This document shows, in pieces, positions 9,570 through 22,000 of a DNA stretch of 64,000 nucleotides. The position numbers and the translations under genes were made by a program. Numbering within the stretch: position 1 is the stretch's first letter; the number at the start of each line of letters is the position of its first letter. Below the pieces are notes generated by a model. The model had not been told where the DNA came from. It worked only from the letters and a program-made list of their open reading frames with translations, and made no database searches. This DNA is from Azolla caroliniana (Eukaryota > Polypodiophyta): contig JBHGNT010000003.1 in the NCBI GenBank assembly GCA_043228905.1, positions 24,614,001 through 24,678,000 of the forward strand, read 5' to 3'.

Positions 9570-12215
9570 ATTGCTACCAAATAATAAAGAGGGTTGACGA
9601 GGGAATCGTAGTCATAGATGGTGCAAGGTGTTTGATTGAGGGTGAGTGCGATTTGCACCGTCTGATGTGGATAAAAAAGAGCGTGCTTGTGAAAAAGTTG
9701 TAACTAGACAACCGATCCGACACCCTGCTCTATTTTCAAACACCTTGTTGATATTGTCAAACGCCCTGCTCTATTTTCAAACACCTTGTTGTATTTTCAG
9801 ACACACTTTGATAATTGTTAGACACCCTACTCAAATCAAACATGAAACCTTTGAAATTTTTCTAAATGTAAAAAAAAAAATTGACATCAAAATGTTACAC
9901 CATAACTCCATTAAAAGATATCAATCTTCCAATTACACTAAACTTAATACATAAAGCTTCAAATTATAAAATATATAATCACAAAATGTCCAATATCTAA
10001 CTTCAACACTTAATACATGTAGATGAGTTTGAACATGTGCACATACATTTTGAACATGTTGTGTAACAAGCTTTACAAAGTGAATCAACGAATGGGCCCC
10101 ATATTGATCATAAATCAGTTATGCATTCCATAGTTAAGGAGTAATCTTACGATGACTTTCTCCATCTAATGGTACTTGGTAGAATTTCCAAATTCCATAT
10201 TGATTATGAACTTTATTATACTAAAGTTGTACTTTTAACTATTTCATAAGTTTGATCTATCCTTGGGCTTGTAGTTATATATATTTAAGTTCAACACTTA
10301 ATAGATATAGATGAGTGTGCATGACCTATATCATACATTTTTTTGTACTTGTGATCAAATGTTTGTCGCGTGCATGATCTATGTCATACCAAGTTTTCAT
10401 ACATTTTTCATGAATTTTGTTGTACTTGTGAACAAATGTTTGTTGTGCATGATCTACATCATACCATTTTTTAATACGTGTTTACCATACACACCAAGTC
10501 TTTATGACATACAAAATGTGCCAAAGAGTATATTCATAGTTCAAATGTGCCAAGGAGTATATTCATATATAGAAGACACAAAAGAGTATATTCATATACA
10601 TGATCAAGAGTATACAAAATGAGGCCTTCATATACAATCCAAGGCATATACAAAATGTTCTCTCTACAAAATTTGTTGATTCATATACATACCAACGCAA
10701 CTACAATGTGGAACATATACAAAATTCGTTGATTCATATACATAGCGAAGCAACTACAATACAAAAGTGGTTGATTCATATACAAAAACTATCATGGTTA
10801 TGAAATCGGAAGTCCCAAAATCCTTCAAGCCCATTTTGCCATGTTTGTTCAAAGGAGATTTACGTCCGCGAGTCCGAACCACTTCTTTGTACCTTGTAAA
10901 AAAGGTGCGACTACAAGAACCCACCCATTAATCATAAAAATTCCATGCAGTCCACATGTCATGCCATCCTTACAAAATTGGAAGATGGGAAGCCTTGGAT
11001 GAACTCCCCCACTAACATCTGAATGGTCTGCATCACGTAATAACCAGTTCCACCCATTGGGCTAGGTTGAGATGTGCACTTGGTGATGTTGGCCCTTCGT
11101 CACAATGCAATGGTCGTCGTTGCCACTACATATGGTATGTATGGCCATCTCTGGCAGTCTCTTCAAAGTGCCTATTGGATTATTATTAAGTGGATCACAA
11201 TAGAGTACGTGGTTGTGTCCTTTCTATGACCCACACATACAAAACTGTTATTCAAAAGAAAGTATGTGGAAGTGACATACCTCTAGAGTGATATGCATCA
11301 CCCCAATCGACATCTTCCATTTCGAAGTGTTTGGACTTTGCAACCATCTTTAACCAGCAATATATAACAAAATATGTAAACCCTACACCCATTTTAACAA
11401 TCCATATTAACATTATTAAGAAACTACATGAGACATATACACAAAACCCTGAGACATATACAAATCTTTACATGACCCTAATTCATTTTTACTTTGTGAT
11501 CCCATTTTCAATTCCAAAACTCTAAACCTATTTCAACAATCCATATTAACATTATTAAGCAACTACATATCATGTACAATCCCATTCTTCAATTCCGAAT
11601 ACACAAAACCTAGAGGCATATACAATATGTAACCTTGATTCATTTTAACGCTATGATCCCATTTTCCGGAAAACACACTTTTACAAATAGAAAAAACCAA
11701 CAAGCTACAATAAAATACATACATGAATGATTTGAAAGTGGTGTTGTTGATTGTAATGCAGGTGGTGATGCTGAACATAATGTCAAAAAATCTTAGATTT
11801 GAAAATCCCTCCAAATAGCTCAATCTCCGATTTGAAAATATGTCGAAAATTCGACTGGTGCTTGCTTGTATAACTTAAACCCTTCTAAGTCGGGTGTTTG
11901 ACAATTACGAGTGAGGTGTCACACAATTATGATCGAGGTGTTTGACAATTATGAGCAGGCTGTTTGAAAATTACGAGCAAGGTGTCTAACAATTATGAAA
12001 AGGGTGTTTGATTTGAGCAGGGTGTCTGATAATTATGAGAAGGGTGTCTAGATACTTTGACGGGTCAAGTGTTTCATGCCGACTTTTTCATCGAGGTGCT
12101 TTTATTATTATTATTCACATCGGACGATGCAAATCGCACACACCCTCAGCTCAACGCCTTGCATCGTCCGTGGCCGCGATTCCCTCGCCAACCCTCTTTA
12201 TTATTTGGTAGCAAT
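9570..12215. mobile_element. 2.65-kb element with long terminal inverted repeats
   Basis: The left end 'attgctaccaaataataaag' is repeated as its reverse complement at the right end (12196-12215). The match continues inward for about 280-330 bp (left arm about 9570-9845, right arm about 11885-12215). The inner half of each arm is a string of degenerate short units on the theme 'gacaccctgctcataattgt / caaacacc'. The interior (about 9.85-11.88 kb) is AT-rich, has its own degenerate tandem motifs (for example 'gattcatatacata' near 10680-10780), and shows no transposase that I recognise. It is best called a non-autonomous foldback or Mutator-like element. A clear target-site duplication was not found because the flanks are CATA microsatellite. 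Confidence 0.65.
9690..9850 (+). repeat. Degenerate 20-27-bp tandem units in the left TIR
   Basis: About five to six repeats of a unit like 'caaacaccctgctctatttt' (variants gacaccctgctc, caaacgccctgctc, cagacacactttga) run in tandem. The mirror array is at about 11885-12060 on the other strand. Confidence 0.7.
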
Positions 12216-12230
12216 ACATACATACACACA

Positions 12231-12523
12231 TAGTACATACCATAGTACGTAATATACTCGAATGCATTGGCAAACATTCCTTTTCAACACGAATGCAAAC
12301 GAAAGCGTATGTTATCAAAACATTCGTATATATTTTTTTAAACACTTTTTACGGTAACTTTCTTACTTTAAAAAAAAAATAATTTACCTTATAATAAATA
12401 ATGAATACAAAAGTATGGTATTTTACCATACTCGGAGGGTGTTTATCATACTCGAATGATTGAAAACAGTCGTGAATGCACGTATGGTACGTATGGTTAA
12501 AACTTAATACTATGGTACATACA
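12231..12523 (-). mobile_element. MITE-like inverted-repeat element, copy 2
   Basis: This is the inverted counterpart of the element at 3965-4215, with the same internal palindrome (gtatggtattttaccatac here). Its ends are imperfect inverted repeats: 'gtacataccatagtacgtaa' on the left, and the reverse complement of 'actatggtacatacac' on the right. It lies within about 15 bp of the right end of the 2.65-kb TIR element. Confidence 0.6.
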
Positions 12524-12600
12524 CATTACATAATGCAAAAGTGAAGAAAGAACACTCTGGTTTGAACATAAAGCATGTGAATGAAAGGGTCTTCTTCTCC

Positions 12601-12632
12601 TCCTCTCTCTCTCTCTCTCTTCTCTCTCTCTG

Positions 12633-12716
<84 letters not shown>

Positions 12717-12726
12717 GCACGCACAG
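12601..12726. repeat. (CT)n-(CA)n-(CT)n microsatellite
   Basis: A compound dinucleotide tract lies about 300-430 bp upstream of the WD40 gene start codon, in its likely promoter or leader. Open frames read through it on both strands are artefacts. Confidence 0.95.
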
Positions 12727-13028
12727 TCTCTGTGTCTTGTCTGCGTCGGCTTACAAAGGATTATGAAGACTTATCTGTTGCTCAGACGTAGATTACACAA
12801 TTTGAAATAAGGAAGATCCCTTCCCTTCCCTTTGTGTGAGGTCAATTAGCCAGAAGAAGCAGATAAAGAAAAGAAAAGAAAAACACGGCGAAGAAGGCGA
12901 AGAGAACATAATTCTGCTTTATCTCTCTCCTTTTGACCAGAGCTTTTTGTTCCCTCTTGGGTTCTTTTATATTTGGTGCTGTTATTTGTTATGTCTGCGT
13001 TGATGATATCGGTAAAGGCGATTGATTC

Positions 13029-16000
13029 ATGGCGGCCGCTTCTCCTCCTCCTCCTCCCCCCCCTCCGACAGCACAGTCCTCTTCTTCTGTTTCTCCATCG
13101 CCAGGTGTAAAGCCAAATTTCAAGACGCCCGAAGGCCGATACAAGTTCTCCCATGAGAAGACCCATTTTCCGAGTCCCCACTATGGCCATTCTAAAGCTT
13201 TCACTCAGGTTTTTGCTTAGATCCTTTTTTTTTCTCTTAAGTTTTTTGGATTTTTTCGCTCGGGTTTCAAATAAATTGCTTCAGTCATTGTTTTGTTTTT
13301 AAGCTATCTTATTTTTTAAGTGATATAAGTAATCTGCTTTATTTAGAAAAAACTGCTTTCAAGTTTGCTTTTTTATTTTTATTTGATGGATATTAGTCTA
13401 CAAAATGGCCATGCTGAACCTATCAATTAGGTTTTGTGTAGATCTTATTACTTACTAGAAGTTTTCAAGTTTTTAATCGGATTGTTATAGTTTTTTTTTT
13501 AATAAATGATTTTTGATGGAAAAACTGCTTTCAAGTTTCATTAAAAAATTATGGCATCAAGTTTTTTCTGTTAAATTAGTTTGCTTTTAACTTCTGTTTT
13601 ATAATCATTGAATGTATCCTGGGTGCAATAATTGTATATTCGGAGCAAAAACCTGCCAATTTTAGTGTAATTTGCAGTTTGCACCTCTGTTTAGTTTAAA
13701 TATTCTGGAAATTTTGAAATTGACAGTTGATATATCTCTAAATAATGTGATGCGTTCAAATACAAGTCCACCATATATTGGAATTGCTGTTAATAAATAA
13801 TTTTAAAGTTAATTAAAGGCCAATTCTAAAATAATGGTAATGGATGGATATTTTGAGACAATGTCAACAACTAGAGGCTGATAGTTGTGCTTTCCTGTGA
13901 AATTATGCAGAATATTCTCTCACACAACCTTAAGAAAATAAGTGAACCATAGAATCTCTCTGTAGAAATGGCTGAGAGAATCTATGCTATGCTTTTAGAA
14001 CTCCATGAACTATCCAAGTATAGATGACTGGGAAAATTTACGCTTGTAATCATGAAATATTGGGCTAATATTTCAACCTTCCACGAATCTTACTAGTAAT
14101 TACGAATTTCTTATTTTTAAAATTTTTTTGTTGGGATCTTTCTAAAGTCAGATTGTCAAAATAGTCAAAACATTTCAAGAACCAAAAAAAGTAGTCGTTG
14201 TCCAATGTTATTTAGTAATAGCATAATGCAGGCTGCATTCTTTACTAGTTTACCAAGGGATTAATGTACAAAGGGGCCATGAAACATACAGGATGTTTTT
14301 TTTCCCATGCTGATTAGCCTCATAAGCAAAGTGGAGATAACAAAAGAACATTATTTTAATAGGTTTACAGGTATAGGAGATATCCTTAACATGTACATAA
14401 CTCAGATACACTTCAATATAAACTGAGTGATAGTCTGGTTCCACCAGGTAATAGTAAATTTGCGGAATAAAAATCGAAGAATTTGGATTATCCATGTTTA
14501 ACTACATACTTTGGGAAATGAAGAAGTTCCTTCCCTGTAGAACCAACTCATATATATCTGACAGAAAGATTCAAAAACCTTGTGAGTTGAATTGGGTTAT
14601 TGGTGGATTGGGCTTTATGTGCATACCAACCAATTTCTTCTTTCTGGCTTAAAGAGTCGGAAGTTTCCAAAAACTGTGCAAGCTAACCATTTTGCCAATA
14701 TTATCCTCAATTGTTTTTCAACATAACTATCGTAATAGCATAATGCAGGTTGCATGACTGACGAGATTACAAATGAAGTAGATAGGGATTGAGATTATTA
14801 TACATTTCACCTCATTTTCTTTTCTGGCTCAAAAAAGCCAAACGTTTCCCAAAAACTTTAAGGTAGCGATTTGGTGAATATTACCCTGTATTTTTTTAAT
14901 GTAATCCAGTCTGATAATGTAGGATGACTGATTAAACTGCCAAGGAAGTACATAGGTAATTCAAACTTAAAGATTAATATACGTTGAACCTATTTCTTAC
15001 TTTGGCGTAAAATAGCCAAGGTTCAAAAGTTTCCAAATACCTTGAAAAGTTGCCAATATTAGATTTTCCAATACAGCCAATAATAAATTTATTACTGATA
15101 ACATATACATTTCAAACCCATTCTTCTTTTGACGTAGTATATCTATTTTTGACTTTGGCAGGTTACCATGGCTCACCTGAAGGAGAAGCCTATCCTAGCA
15201 TCGTCAGTGAATAGTAGCTTCAGTACGAGCAGTAGTGTAAAGCTGGTTACACAGAGATTTCTTTTGGGTTCTGTATCTGCTCCAAGATCACTAGGGTTTG
15301 GAGGAGGAAATGGTACTAATAAATTCACTGGAGGAGCTCAAAAATCTTCAGCCACACCTAATATTGGCATAGGTGTAACCAATGGTTCATCTGCCCCTAG
15401 CTATGATGGAGAGGGAACATATGCCATATTCAATGTCGGTGCCTCCCTTTGTATCAGTGACTACAATACACATGATAAGGTACGGGTATGTCTTTTGCTT
15501 GCTAAAGCTATGATTGTTTTTGGCATTGCATGACTAAATTTTTGTTGTATTGAGAATGTATTTACCATATAGAAAATGCTGGTTACTCATTCGATGCCTT
15601 TTGTTATATCTAATGAGCTGTGAACATATTAATTGTGATTGATGTATTATGAGTTAATCATTTTCAAGTATGTGGTACTAATAATGTCTTTTTGGGCTGC
15701 TAAACCTATTATTCTCGGTTTGCATAGTTAATAGTGTTTGGTCTGGCTAAAACCTTTTTTCTGCATAAAATATATGTACAATGTAGAAAACATTGATTAT
15801 GTTTTTGATGCCCAGTTCACTGTTTCAGGAACCAATTAAAGCTATTCTTTTCAGTAGCGGTATTCCAGTTTGTCATGCATTTGATTCAGAAGCCAAAGAT
15901 GGACATGATCTGCTGATTGGAATGAGCACAGGAGATGGTATGCATAATTATGCTGGACATGCATCTAATAATAGCAACAACCCTATTTGTTCAGTTTAGC

Positions 16001-19000
16001 AGTACAAATAATTTATATTCCTTTTTTTGGTTTACAGTGTTTTCTGTGTCATTGAGACAGCAACTGCAAGACCCTGGGAAGAAACCTTTTGGAGCCATGC
16101 ACTTCAACAAAGATGGTTCCATAAATAACAGGTAATGAGAAAATAAATAGAGGGACTAAAAGGGCATGTCTAAAACCAAGAGTACAAATATGAATTGGCA
16201 TGAATGAACTGTAAAAATTCAATAAAACTTGTCTATTTTTCAGTTTCTTTAACCATTGTTGGATTTCCTTTTTTTGTGGGGGGGATGGGTTAGTCATGTG
16301 CTCATTGCAGCAGAAGTAATATAATTGTTGATATCAGCCCATTCCGCATATTTCCATGATTTATGCTCCATAAGCAAACTGTCTTTTAGACCTTCTTAGC
16401 ATTTGAATACTCACATTGAACTCATTCTACATCCTATGAGAATCTTTCCGTTCAGATGTTTGAACTGATCTTTCTGTACAATTTACAAATAATGTAAAAC
16501 CCTTGGGGATATTTAAAAATGTGTTTCTGTGCTTTATGAATTGGAACATATTTGTGAAATCATATTTTGCAATCTAAGAAACTTCTTGTGGTCCCTGCAA
16601 TCTTTATCTAGTAATGTGTTGTAATGATATGTTATTGTCCATCACCAAAATAGCTTTTATTTGTCTTTTCAGTATTTTAATACTGATATCGCAACAAGAA
16701 GCAATTGAGGATATTGAATGTTCCAATTAACAATAGATTAATATGAACTGATTTATCTGGAGGGAATTGTTTAGAGTTGCTATGTTGATATATTGATTTA
16801 AGTAGACACATCTTTGGTACTGCCTATGGGTACTGTTTTTGTTGTTTGTTTTAAAATTAGTTGAGTGATTTAATGCAGCCGGTGCACGGCAATAGCGTGG
16901 GTTCCACAAGGAGATGGTCTTTTTGTTGTTGCGCATGCTGATGGAAACATTTATATCTATGATAAAGTAAAAAATCTTCTTTTTGCAATTCGATAAACTG
17001 ATATTGTTCTTCATTTTCCTTGTGCCTCTTGTTTTAACATGCCTGCTAATAATGCTGTGGCAGAATAAGGAGGGAAGCATTGATTCCACTTTTCCTCCTG
17101 TCAAAGAAGTTACACAATTCCTTGTTGTTCATGCGAGATCCAGCAAGGTCTTCTTTCTATCACTTTCTCTCTCTTGGGCTGTCCTTGTGTGGGTGCATAG
17201 TTAAGACTTTGATCACCTTGTGTCGCCTCTTCATGGATGACAGATATTAAAAACAAATTTATTGTGCAGTTCTTATTTGATGCTTGACTGTTGTATCAAT
17301 AAAATACGTGTATCAATTTAAGCCCTAGGACCATTGGATGATAAAATATTTCAGGTCTTTCAATTTTTCTGAGATGTGAGATCTCATTGATTGGTTTACT
17401 TCATGTGCTTTTAGATGTTGCTTGTTTTTATGTATAGATTATGAATTGATTATCTTGCCCATAAATCCCTCTCCACACGTATGTATGCATATGGGACTGT
17501 GTGCTTTGCAATGAGGAGTCATCTTCACACTTATATTTGAATATATTTTCTCTTATGAATCAAATTTCCCGGTGATGTCATTTATCATATAGTTAATATT
17601 GAACCATTATTCTCTATGCGAAATGACGAATGTCATAAAATCTCCCCGGTCTCTATCTAGACTTTTGACTGCTCACTTCTGTATTGGTTGGAGTATGTTT
17701 GTGAGAATGGGTAACCTCATAGTGCTCTATGACACTAAGGTGAAGCATGAGACACTAATTTTATACTGATGGATTGATGATGAGCATGTGATATATGTCA
17801 ATAGTAGCCAAGAAAATGAACGTAAACCTATTCCCAGTCCAAAAGATTCAGGGTTATGATAGATATGCTTCAAGTATATAATCATATCCAGGTGAGAAAA
17901 TTCTACATTATTTAGAAGGTGAATAAGGTGTCCCGTAACAAGAGGCACGAAGAACAGATTCCCATGAACAAATTTGTGTTATGCGCATAACCATAATTGA
18001 TCATGATATAGGTTTTCCATAGTTTTTCCTAATCTTATGATAAGTACGTGCAGGTATAGTTATCCCACACTGTAGAATTGAACATTGCAATTCATACCCT
18101 CGTTCCTTCCAGAATTAATATGCATGTACTCATCATAAGATTAGGAAAAACTATGGAAAACCCATCTCATGATCAGTTATGGTTATGCACGTAACAATTC
18201 AGAAACCCTTGTGAATCCTTCCCTGTTTTGCTTCTATATCTTAGTGAATATTATGCTGGGAAAATGAAGAACAGAGATGAAACAAGAGTCTCCAAGGTTT
18301 ATTTCGAATTGCAGCCTCTGACTTATCTTGTCACCGTCATGTTGCATTGTTTTCTTCTATATGATAATTGCAGTAACATTAGAAAACAGGGGAAGTGGTT
18401 GGTTCAAACATTTACAATATTAATAAGCATTGGGAAATGGTTGGTTCAAACAGGGGAAGTTTTTTCTTTCAGATGTAACCCCATAAAAATATATATCCTT
18501 AGCAAGTTAAGAATTCATATGATGCACATTAACTACACAATAGTTTCTGTTTAACATAAAACAAGATAGAAATATGAATACATATGCTTTGTCAACTAAA
18601 GAGTGAAGAAGATAAGCAAATAACTATGTGTCTTCAACTTGGGTTGTGGGTCAAAGAGATCAGCTCAATTTAGAGTTTTTGATAGAAACTTGGTGTACGA
18701 AGGTGTAGGAAATCCATAATGGAAAATTTTACAGCCCATTTTTTATTATATTTCTTAGAAAAGTGCAATAGAATCATGAGAAAAACTTTCAAACACCTGA
18801 AAAGAAGTTTAAGAAAACAAAATACAGAACACTGGTTACATGCAAATGGAACATGAAACGCTCTTGGAACTAAAAGTGGTAGTGAGAACATGGAAGTAAT
18901 TTTGTTGTTTTATATAAATGTTTGATGGTTCTCAAAATCATATATTTTATGCAGAGCAACCCTTTAGCCAGATGGCATATCTGCCAAGGCTCTATCAACG

Positions 19001-22000
19001 GCATTGCCTTTTCAGTTAATGGGGTGTTCTTGGCAACTGTTGGAAGAGATGGTATGCATATGCTGATTTTGTTTGTCTTCTGAAGTCATATTTGAGTATC
19101 TCCAATTAGTAGGTCTTGTGGCAAACATATATTCTGGCAAAATTTGACAGGATACCTTAGAATCTTTGATTTCAAGACAGAACAGCTTATGTCAGGTGGA
19201 AAAAGCTATTTTGGTGCTCTCTTGTGCTGTGCATGGAGGTAAATTTTTGTTCTTTATAATTTCTTATATTTGTTAAATAGGCACAGGCAGGCAGTATACA
19301 AATGTTGGTGCTCTCCGTTTTATGTAGAAATTGAATTCTAGGTCAGTCCATTAATGAAAAACAATCGTCTTTAGCTTTCTCTATGATTTTCTACGTGCTG
19401 GATGGATATGTTAAGTCATTGTTGATTCTTTATGCATCTGCAGTGATGTGTCATATTTAACTGATACCGTGTTCTTATTCCACTAATCAATTGACCAATG
19501 TTATTAATTGTGCTTTACCGAACTTCTGGAATGTCGGTTTTCTTGTTGCAAAGAGTACAGTGCAACTTATTTATGTCTAGAGCATTGTAGTGAAGCATAT
19601 GTTTTCCTTTTTTTTAGCATGGACAGCAAGTATGTGCTGACAGGAGGTGAAGATGACCTTGTCCAGGTTTGGAGTATGGAAGATCACGCTGTTGTAGCAT
19701 GGGGTGAAGGGCATAACTCTTGGGTAACTCTTTTACATATCTGCAAGAATATCTTTGTGACTTCTGAAATAATCCAGATTTATCACATGGAAATAAATGT
19801 GAACAATAAATGAAAACATTCTTGCATTCTAGGCACCTAAATGCATACATCAAGTAATTGAACAATTATTGTGCTATTTAACACAGAACAATCATGTCAT
19901 TCAATTATCACATCATTTCTATTTTAGCTTTTGTACTTTTCAAATTTTATAATTCATGAAAATTTGACTGGATTGTCGTGATATTCGACAGTTTGCTATT
20001 TCTTTATTCGTTGGTGCAGAACAGGTTTAAAACTAACTTCCTGTGTTTCCCAATCACTCTTTGAAAATGATAACGGTGTATCCAAACTTTTCTCCTTCTT
20101 CAAACATTCATTAAAGGGCATCTTTGTAACTGCTTTTTCGTCTTGAAAGATCGCCCATTCCCATCAGTGACGATCTTCATTTTTTCTTTTGCCTTACTCT
20201 TTTTGTTTGCTTCTTGCCTCTATATAGTTCCAGTTTTTGGAATGGTGTATCATAGATGCCCCATTTTTCTTTGCCTTATCTTTTTCACTTGCTTCTTGAA
20301 TCTGTGCATGTAGCCCCAGTTTTTGCAAAGGTGGATCATTTACTAAGTGATTTCATCTTATTCATCATCACTCTTATTTTTCATTAGCATGAAACATCAC
20401 CTATGTGATTTGAAGATATCGATGTCCTCATCACTTCACATGAGAACGCCATTATTTGATTATGTGACCATGTAGATTGCTAATGAGCTATTTGCTGGAA
20501 ATTATTGTGACGGCTTACTGCATACTTTGTTGTTCCCAGTTCTTTTAGGAGGCAGAGATAAAGAGGACAAAACGACTCGTCAATTCAAATAGAAATAAAT
20601 GACATTAAGAATGCCAAAAATGAGAAACACAGTTCAATGAGACGCATGGAATTTACTTGAACAATGGAAACATACAGAAAATACAGAAGAAAGTCGAATA
20701 CGCAGATATTCCATAATTCATTGAGAAGGAAAGAAGATTACTGGAGGAGCATGCATGGTCCCCTCATCACGTGACATAGCTTGATGTAACAATTATTGTG
20801 TTCCTTGACATTTAGTCTTCACTTCTCTGGAATCTGGTTTCTCATAATTTGATTGATTGGTTTGAAATGGCACGTGTTCTTTCTTTTTCTTGTTGGCTTC
20901 ACAGATTCCAATAACTTCTGCCTCTAGTAGACATTGATAAATCTTTCTTTTTTTATTTCAACTCTTCTTTCCTGTGCCAGGTGCACTCCACTGCATGGAA
21001 AATACCAGAGCTCATAGGAGGATACTTCTTCTGATTGCTTCTTTCAACTGCAGTGTCTTTGCCTTTGTGTTTTGGCTTTAACACTACCTTTTTAGAATCT
21101 TTAGAACCCCCAACTTTCTTGGTTGTTAGCACCTTCCTTTGTAGTGCATCTTTGATCAAAATGTAGGTTATTCAAGCAACCTGAATTTTCAAGATATTTT
21201 CTACATATTCCAACTATAGGCCAAGTCACATTCTTCTTCCTTGCTCATGCCCCACCAGCACGGTGAGCTTCTTCTTGCCAATTATTCTTCTCCACAACTA
21301 GATCTAGCTTCACACTTTGATATCATGGTGAGGGTTCTGGAACTTAATACACATAAGAAGCATACAGGGAAAGCAAATAGACAGTAAACATACAGAAAGC
21401 ACACAAGACTGTAGGAGAGAAGGAATATAACCTAAAAGGAGTTATGACATGTCTTGGTATTACTTACCAAGCGAGCGTCCATTGCGAAAGTGAATTTATT
21501 GATTGTTCATGTGTCTCATTATAATCTATCTCCTTGCTGCTTGATCAGAGATCTCTAGCAAGAGCAATGGAGCCCAGAACCTTTGTAGAAGAGCCATGGA
21601 TATACCCACATACTCTTGTACACACTGTGCAATGACAAACATAGATGATAAGCATGCAGATAATATAGGAAATATACAGTATCAATACGAAGGCTCGGGT
21701 GTAAGCTATATTGGATAACGATTCCGCTCTTTTCTTGAGCATTGTTAGCAACAACTTTTCCCAGTTTGTGTGTATTTTCAGCTTACCCATCCTTGGAATC
21801 ATGTTTTGGGGTTCACTCCCCTCATTGAGAATTTCCTCCTGTAATACCATGTACGGCTAAATGAGAAGTGTGCAGCTACTTTACTAATCCATCTCACTGT
21901 GCAGAGGCTCATATTTTCACGTGAGATGTTCTATGAGGCTGATAGTATCCTTTGTATGACAGGTTAGCGGGGTTGCATTTGATTCTTTCTGGACACAACC

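Noticed and set aside
9294-9703. Open frames rich in HTYIHTYIHT.
   Set aside because: They are translations of the CATA microsatellite in several frames and both strands.
12510-12810. Several frames with RERERER or SLSLSLHTHTHT.
   Set aside because: They are translations of the CT/CA microsatellite.
20953-21159. 68-codon lysine-rich minus-strand frame in intron 9.
   Set aside because: Short, lacking a partner exon, and inside an intron that may hold retroelement debris. No family is recognised.
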